From CAJCJE01 sp035948315 (lineage in GTDB: Bacteria > Actinomycetota > Actinomycetes > Mycobacteriales > Pseudonocardiaceae), in assembly GCA_035948315.1 (NCBI GenBank), contig DASZJG010000077.1, positions 1 through 64,000 on the forward strand: a stretch of DNA of 64,000 bases. The letters are read 5' to 3'. Below, one piece after another: positions 58,951 through 64,000 of this stretch. The notes under the pieces were generated by a model. The model had not been told where the DNA came from and did not search any database. It was given only the letters and a program-made list of their open reading frames with translations. Within the stretch, counting starts at the first letter, position 1. Each line of letters starts with the position of its first letter. A program made the translations under genes and the position numbers.

Positions 58951-60498
58951 ATGGTGGATGACGGTGACGAGTTCGGCGCGTATCTCCAGCGCATCGGCGG
59001 ACTGGTGCGCGACGCGCGCAAGCACCATCGCTGGACCCAGCACCAACTGGCCGAGGCGGTGGGCACCAGCCAGAGCGCGATCAACCGGATCGAGAAGGGC
59101 AACCAGAACCTCGGCCTGGAGATGCTCAGCCGGATCAGCGGTGCGCTGAACTCGGAGATCGTGTCGTTGGGCCGGTCCGGGCCGATGCACCTGCGGGTGG
59201 TGGGCGGCAGGCGTCTTTCCGGCAGTATCAGCGTGAAGACCAGCAAGAACGCGGGTGTCGCGCTGCTGTGCGCGGCGCTGTTGAACTCGGGTCGCACCGT
59301 ACTGCGCAAGGTGGCGCGGATCGAGGAGGTCAACCGCATCCTGGAGGTGCTGACCAGCATCGGGGTGCGCACGCGGTGGCTCAATGACGACAACGATCTG
59401 GAACTCGTCACGCCGGAGCGGCTGGACCTGTCCGGAATGGACGTCGAGGCGGCGCGGCGGACGCGCAGCATCATCATGTTCCTCGGGCCGTTGCTGCACA
59501 CGCACGAACAGTTCGAGCTGCCCTACGCGGGCGGCTGCGCGCTGGGTACCCGCACGGTCGAGCCGCATCTGACCGCGTTGCGGCCCTTCGGGCTGGAGGT
59601 GAAGGCGACCGACGGGAACTACCACGCCATTGTGGACCGATCGGTGGCGCCGAGCAGGCCGATCGTGTTGACCGAGCGCGGTGACACGGTCACCGAGAAC
59701 GCGTTGCTGGCCGCGGCGCGGATGCCGGGCGTGACCACCATTCGCAACGCGAGCCCGAACTACATGGTTCAGGATCTGTGTTTCTTCCTGGGCGAACTGG
59801 GCGTGCGGATCGACGGCATCGGCACCACGACGCTGGTGGTGCACGGCGTGCCGGAGGTCCATGCCGATGTGGACTACGCGCCCTCCGAGGATCCGATCGA
59901 GGCGATGAGCCTGCTCACCGCGGCGATCGTGACCGACTCGGAGGTGACCATCTGCCGGGTGCCGATCGAGTTCATGGAGATCGAGCTGGCGCTGCTGGAG
60001 GAGATGGGCCTGGACTACGACCGCGGTGCGGAGTATCCGGCGGTGAACGGCCGGACCCGGCTGGTCGACCTGACCGTGCGGCCGAGCGTGTTGCACGCGC
60101 CGCGGGACAAGATCCATCCGATGCCGTTCCCCGGCCTCAACATCGACAACCTGCCGTTCTTCGCGCTGATCGCGGCGACGGCGACCGGGTCGACGCTGAT
60201 CCACGACTGGGTGTATGAGAACCGTGCGCTGTATCTGACCGAGTTGACCAAGCTCGGCGCCAAGGTGACGCTGCTGGATCCGCACCGGGTGTACGTGGAG
60301 GGGCCGACGCACTGGTCGGGCACCGAGGTGATCTGCCCGCCCGCGCTGCGGCCCGCCGTCGTGGTGCTGCTGGCGATGCTGGCCGCCAAGGGCACCTCGG
60401 TGCTGCGCAACGTCTACGTGATCAACCGCGGCTACGAGCAGCTCGCGGAGCGGTTGAATCTGCTCGGGGCGCGGATCGAGACCTTCCGCGACATGTGA
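58951..60498 (+). CDS. murA2: UDP-GlcNAc 1-carboxyvinyltransferase (MurA) with N-terminal XRE domain
   Basis: A 515-residue fusion. Residues 10-75 are an XRE helix-turn-helix (RKHHRWTQHQLAEAVGTSQS, AINRIEKG). From residue ~80 it is an EPSP-synthase-fold enolpyruvyl transferase. Lys99-Asn100 match the K-N pair of E. coli MurA, and Cys196 in AGGCALGTRTVEPH matches catalytic Cys115, the fosfomycin target. MurA makes the first committed peptidoglycan precursor; the DNA-binding part suggests an autoregulated or specialised second copy. The ATG follows TATCGT by seven bases, with a palindrome across that promoter. It converges with the M20 peptidase gene. Confidence 0.9.
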   Translation: MVDDGDEFGAYLQRIGGLVRDARKHHRWTQHQLAEAVGTSQSAINRIEKGNQNLGLEMLSRISGALNSEIVSLGRSGPMHLRVVGGRRLSGSISVKTSKNAGVALLCAALLNSGRTVLRKVARIEEVNRILEVLTSIGVRTRWLNDDNDLELVTPERLDLSGMDVEAARRTRSIIMFLGPLLHTHEQFELPYAGGCALGTRTVEPHLTALRPFGLEVKATDGNYHAIVDRSVAPSRPIVLTERGDTVTENALLAAARMPGVTTIRNASPNYMVQDLCFFLGELGVRIDGIGTTTLVVHGVPEVHADVDYAPSEDPIEAMSLLTAAIVTDSEVTICRVPIEFMEIELALLEEMGLDYDRGAEYPAVNGRTRLVDLTVRPSVLHAPRDKIHPMPFPGLNIDNLPFFALIAATATGSTLIHDWVYENRALYLTELTKLGAKVTLLDPHRVYVEGPTHWSGTEVICPPALRPAVVVLLAMLAAKGTSVLRNVYVINRGYEQLAERLNLLGARIETFRDM

Positions 60499-60528
60499 TC
60501 GGCAGGTATGCGGCCGCGGCGCGCCTGA

Positions 60529-61845
60529 TCAGCAGGTGGAGAGGAACCGGTCGAGGACGCGGGCGGCGAAGCGCAGGCCCTCGACCGGGATCCGCTCGTC
60601 GACGCCGTGCGCCATGGCCCGGTACGGGTAGCCGGCCGGCACGAACACCGGGGCGAAGCCGTAGCAGTCGATGCCCAGCTGGGTGAACGCCTTGGCGTCG
60701 GTGCCGCCGCCAAGGCAGTACGGCACGACGACACCGTCCGGGTCCTCGGCGCGCAGCGCGTCGGCCATGGCGGTGAACCAGGGCGAGTCGATCGGCGCGG
60801 ACACTGCCTCCTGGTAGGTGATCGGCTCGACCTCGATGCCGGGCCCGATCAGCCGGTTCAGCTCGGCCAGCACCATCGCCTCGGTGCCGGGCAGGGTGCG
60901 CACGTCGACCTCGGCCACGGCCTGGCCGGGGATGACGTTGACCTTGTAGCCGGCGCTGAGCACGGTCGGCACGGTGCTCGGCCGGACGGTCGCGGCGGCC
61001 AGGCTGGCGCCGTCGCCCAGCCGGGCCAGGGTGGCGTCCACGGCGGCTTCGCTGCTCAGGTCGACCGGGATGCGCAGGGCAGCCCCGACGCCCTCGATGT
61101 GGGCGCGGACGGCCGGCGTGAGGTGCACCGGCCAGCGGTGTTCCGCGATCCGGTGCAGGGCCTCGACCAGGCGGATCACCGCGTTGTCCTGGTTGATCCG
61201 GGACGCGTGGCCCGCTCGGCCCTTGGCGGTCAGGCGGATGTGCGCGGTGCCGCGTTCGGCCGCGCCGATCGGGTAGATCCGCGCGTCGCCGACGCGGTGG
61301 GTGAACCCGCCGGACTCGCTGATCGCGGCCGCGATGCCGGCGAAGTGCTCGGGGTGCTCCTCGACCAGCCAGTGCGCGCCCCAGTAGCCCTTGTCCTCCT
61401 CGTCGGCGACGAACGCGAGCACCACGTCCCGTTTGGGCCTGCGGCCCTCGGCGGCCCAGCGGCGCACCGCGGTGAGGCCGGCGGCGACGGTGTCCTTCAT
61501 GTCGGTCGCGCCCCGGCCCCAGACGTAGCCGTCGTGTACCTCGCCGGAGAACGGGTGCACCGACCATTCGGCCGGGTCGGCCGGCACCACGTCGAGGTGG
61601 CCCTGGAGCAGCACGGCGGGCAGCGATGGGTCCTCGCCGGGCACGCGGGCCAGCACGTTGGTGCGGCCGGGTTCGCGTTCCAGGAAGGTCGATTCGACGC
61701 CGGCCTCGGCCAACTGCTCGGCCACGAACTCGGCGGCCGGGCGCTCGCCCTGCGCGTCGCCCGCGCCGCGGTTGGTGGTGTCGATGGCGAGCAGCTGGCT
61801 GCACAGCGACACGACCAGGTCATCGAAGTACGCGCGGTCAGCCAT
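60529..61845 (-). CDS. M20-family peptidase
   Basis: A 438-residue M20/M28-fold metallopeptidase. Metal ligands lie in LLQGHLDVVPADP (His and first Asp), GRGATDMKDTVAA (bridging Asp) and FVADEEDKGYWGAHW (catalytic Glu), with a C-terminal histidine expected in CLGGGTDAKAF region. Relatives include dipeptidases, ArgE/DapE and D-amino-acid-containing dipeptide hydrolases. It shares eight bases with the M55 D-aminopeptidase gene and has GGAAGGA before its ATG, so the two are one operon. Confidence 0.92.
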   Translation of the reverse strand: MADRAYFDDLVVSLCSQLLAIDTTNRGAGDAQGERPAAEFVAEQLAEAGVESTFLEREPGRTNVLARVPGEDPSLPAVLLQGHLDVVPADPAEWSVHPFSGEVHDGYVWGRGATDMKDTVAAGLTAVRRWAAEGRRPKRDVVLAFVADEEDKGYWGAHWLVEEHPEHFAGIAAAISESGGFTHRVGDARIYPIGAAERGTAHIRLTAKGRAGHASRINQDNAVIRLVEALHRIAEHRWPVHLTPAVRAHIEGVGAALRIPVDLSSEAAVDATLARLGDGASLAAATVRPSTVPTVLSAGYKVNVIPGQAVAEVDVRTLPGTEAMVLAELNRLIGPGIEVEPITYQEAVSAPIDSPWFTAMADALRAEDPDGVVVPYCLGGGTDAKAFTQLGIDCYGFAPVFVPAGYPYRAMAHGVDERIPVEGLRFAARVLDRFLSTC

Positions 61846-62665
61846 AGATTCCTTCCACCGCGCCGGACGCGATGGCGGTCACCACCTTGAACGCCTTCAT
61901 CGCCTCGGTCATGTTCGGTGCGTCGAAACCTACCCGACGGATGCCGACCTGCTCGACGGTCGGTATGACCGCGGTGGCCTGCGCGAGATGGGTGGCGTCG
62001 AACTCCACCTCGATCCGATGTGGACCGACGGCGGCTTCGCCGCGTCCGGCCAGGCTCATCGCGGCCTCGGCCGCGCCGGTGATCCACTCGTAGGTCCGTT
62101 CCGGCGGCGTGCAGATGGCCGCGTAGCGGCTCACGCACTCCTTGACGGCGACCCGGTGCGCGTTCGGCGCGTACTCGGCGGCGTCCTCGCAGGACTTGTC
62201 GTCGCCGGTGAATCCGATGACCGGCACGCCGTACTCGGCGGCCAGCGCCGCGTTGAGCCTGCCCTCGCTGGCGGCCACGCCGTCCAGCGACACGCCGGTG
62301 ATCTGGTTGGGCAGGTAGGTGTGGGAGAGCACGCCGTCGAACCCGGCGCCCGCGTGGTAGCCAAGGAACACCACACCGTCCACGCCGCTGTCGATGCCCT
62401 GCATCATGGACAGCGGTTTGTGCCGGCCGGTGAGCATCCTGGCCCTGGTGTCGAGGTCCTCAAGCAGCAGATTGCGCTGGGAGGCGTGGGCCTCGTTGAC
62501 GAGGACATCGGTGGCACCGCCGGCGAACAGGCCGGTCACGCAGGCGTTGACGTCCCCCGTGAACATGCGCCGGAACCGCTGCCACTGCTCGCTGCCTGGC
62601 TCGACGTCGGCGGCCCAGGTGACCCCGGTGGCGCCTTCCATATCGGCTGAGATCATGATCCGCAC
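61838..62665 (-). CDS. dppA: M55-family D-aminopeptidase
   Basis: A 275-residue DppA-like zinc peptidase. The start VRIMISADMEGATGV matches the family N-terminus with its metal aspartate/glutamate, and VNEAHASQRNLL, FLGYHAGAGFDGVLSHTY and GFTGDDKSCEDAAE follow in order. DppA releases D-alanine from D-Ala peptides during wall turnover or nutrient use. GTG 62665 is preferred over ATG 62692 because it fits the family start and TAACGT lies seven bases upstream. It is co-transcribed with the M20 peptidase. Confidence 0.9.
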   Translation of the reverse strand: MRIMISADMEGATGVTWAADVEPGSEQWQRFRRMFTGDVNACVTGLFAGGATDVLVNEAHASQRNLLLEDLDTRARMLTGRHKPLSMMQGIDSGVDGVVFLGYHAGAGFDGVLSHTYLPNQITGVSLDGVAASEGRLNAALAAEYGVPVIGFTGDDKSCEDAAEYAPNAHRVAVKECVSRYAAICTPPERTYEWITGAAEAAMSLAGRGEAAVGPHRIEVEFDATHLAQATAVIPTVEQVGIRRVGFDAPNMTEAMKAFKVVTAIASGAVEGIYG

Positions 62666-62769
62666 GGGGTCTACGTTACGTCTTGACGTCATCCACGGAC
62701 AGTCGTTGACATCTACAGCCGATTGATGGTTACTTCTTCACAAACTTTTTGGGGTGAGGTAGGTAACGA

Positions 62770-64000
62770 TGATACTCAGGCGAATCGGACTTCTGGCAAT
62801 CGCCGGGGTGCTGGCTCTCGCCGGGTCCGCCGCTCTGGCCCCGGCGCTGTCGCCACAGGTCGCGCACGCGGACACGCCCACCGTGTTGAAGGTGGGGATG
62901 ACCGAAGATATCGACACCCTGAACCCGTTCACCGCGGTGTTCGCGTCCAGCACGAACATCGGCCGGATGATGTACGAGTTCCTGACCACCTACGACCAGA
63001 AGACGCAGGCCCCCGTGCCCGCGCTGGCCGACAGCTGGTCGCACTCGGCCGACGGCCTGACCTGGACGTTCCACATCAGGGACAACGCGAAGTGGTCCGA
63101 CGGGCAGCCGGTGACGGCCAAGGACGCGGCGTTCACCTTCAACCTGATGATGACCAACACCGACGCGGCCACCGCGAACGGCAACTTCGTGGCCAACTTC
63201 GCCAAGGTCACCACGACCGACGACCACACGCTGGTGATCACCACCAAGCAGCCACAGGCCACGATGCTCGCGCTGGATGTGCCGATCGTGCCGCAGCACG
63301 TGTGGCAGGGCGTCACCAACATCGGCAAGTTCGCCAACGCCCCCACCCCCGGCCACCCGATCGTCGGTGACGGGCCGTTCATTCTCACCGACTACAAGCA
63401 GGGCCAGTACGTCAAGCTGGCGGCGAACAAGAACTACTGGCGCGGCGCGCCCAAGATCGACGAGCTGCAGTACGTCCAGTTCGACGACGTCAACGCCGCC
63501 GAGTCCGCGCTGGTCAAGGGTGACGTCGATCTGCTGAACAACCTCACCCCGACGCAGTTCAACGCGCTGAAGAACACCAAGAACATCACGACGAACGAGG
63601 GCGAGGGCAGCCGGTTCGTCGACATGATCATCAACTCCGGCACGGCGACCAACGCGAACGTGCCGATCGGCACCGGCAACCCCAACCTCAAGGACGTCAA
63701 GCTACGGCAGGCGATCGCCGAGGCGATCGACCCGGCCGAGCTGGTCAAGAACGTCTACGGCGGCTACGCCCAGCCCGGCACCAGCTACATCCCGCCCCGC
63801 TTCGCCACCTACCACTGGAATCCGACCGGCGCGCAGCTGCGCAAGTTCGACCCGGCGGCGGCCAACGCGGCCCTCGACGCGGCCGACTATCCCAAGGGGC
63901 CGGACGGTATCCGGGTCGGCCACGACGGCAAGGCACTCACCCTCACCCTGATCGGCGACGCCAGCCAGACCCAGGACAGCCAGGAGGCCCAGTACATCAA
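62770..64000 (+). CDS. Family 5 extracellular solute-binding protein (partial)
   Basis: At least 410 residues; the gene runs off the right edge. A signal peptide (residues 1-40, LLAIAGVLALAGSAALAPAL) is followed by the SBP_bac_5 fold: VGMTEDIDTLNPFTAVFASS, LADSWSHSADGLTWTFHIRD, and AKDAAFTFNLMM. No lipobox cysteine is seen, so it is secreted or membrane-held by the signal rather than a lipoprotein. It is the periplasm-side receptor of an oligopeptide ABC importer, whose permease genes would lie beyond the window. GAGGTAGG precedes the ATG. Divergent from the M55/M20 peptidases. Confidence 0.9.

Overview
This is a GC-rich actinobacterial chromosome segment. Markers are pafB/pafC, tatA/tatC, the Ski2-like helicase HelY, the RNA polymerase-binding protein RbpA, Ppm1-type mannosyltransferase and Lnt. 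The order pafB-pafC-small membrane protein-tatA-tatC-...-helY-DUF4333-exonuclease-M24 peptidase, with lnt/ppm1/rbpA further on, follows the Mycobacterium tuberculosis Rv2096c-Rv2089c and Rv2051c-Rv2050 neighbourhoods. Gene style, accessory content and separate lnt and ppm1 genes suggest a Pseudonocardiales-type genome, but that placement is inference. No rRNA, tRNA, transposase, integrase or CRISPR array was found, and no gene-free stretch exceeds 300 bases.

Layout. 1-5000: a tandem 119-base repeat beside a DUF3800 gene, an overlapping DGPF/YCII-ECF sigma-DUF899-PPOX operon, and an ArsP-like permease behind two CsoR-type palindromes. 5100-20400: the conserved core (pafBC, tatAC, helY, DUF4333 protein, HAD hydrolase, 5'-3' exonuclease, M24 peptidase, AsnC regulator), interrupted by a lipid kinase, an amidohydrolase, a LysG/LysE regulator-exporter pair and a glycoside-hydrolase-like protein. 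20400-22250: an ArsR-type regulator and an SGNH hydrolase. 22250-29112: a lysine-degradation locus with KamA diverging from kdd-amidohydrolase-kamD-kamE-kal. 29100-34500: DUF488/zinc-ribbon protein, hypothetical genes, a protein made of 13-residue repeats, lnt, ppm1 and rbpA. 34800-44540: accessory enzymes and regulators.

44525-55653 is a complete soluble diiron (propane/phenol) monooxygenase locus of the mimABCD/prmABCD type. It has a divergent GAF/AAA/FIS activator, alpha, reductase, beta and coupling subunits, a metal-dependent hydrolase, a MIP18-like protein, an alcohol dehydrogenase and a dedicated GroEL. Two copies of GTCTCA-N3-TGAGAC bracket a small gene between activator and oxygenase. 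Downstream are an Nramp transporter, a MaoC-like protein, a PRPP-synthetase-like protein, a MurA with an N-terminal XRE domain, an M20 peptidase, an M55 D-aminopeptidase and the start of a peptide-binding lipoprotein or secreted solute-binding protein.

A recurring signal is a TANNNT -10 hexamer exactly 6 or 7 bases before the start codon, seen before about twenty genes on both strands. It implies widespread leaderless transcripts and was used to choose several starts. The most interesting items are the 13-residue-repeat protein, the structured 119-base repeats, the paired palindromes and degenerate AAA+ activator of the monooxygenase locus, the lysine locus without Kce, the XRE-MurA fusion with its own palindrome, and a SigR-like promoter before rbpA.
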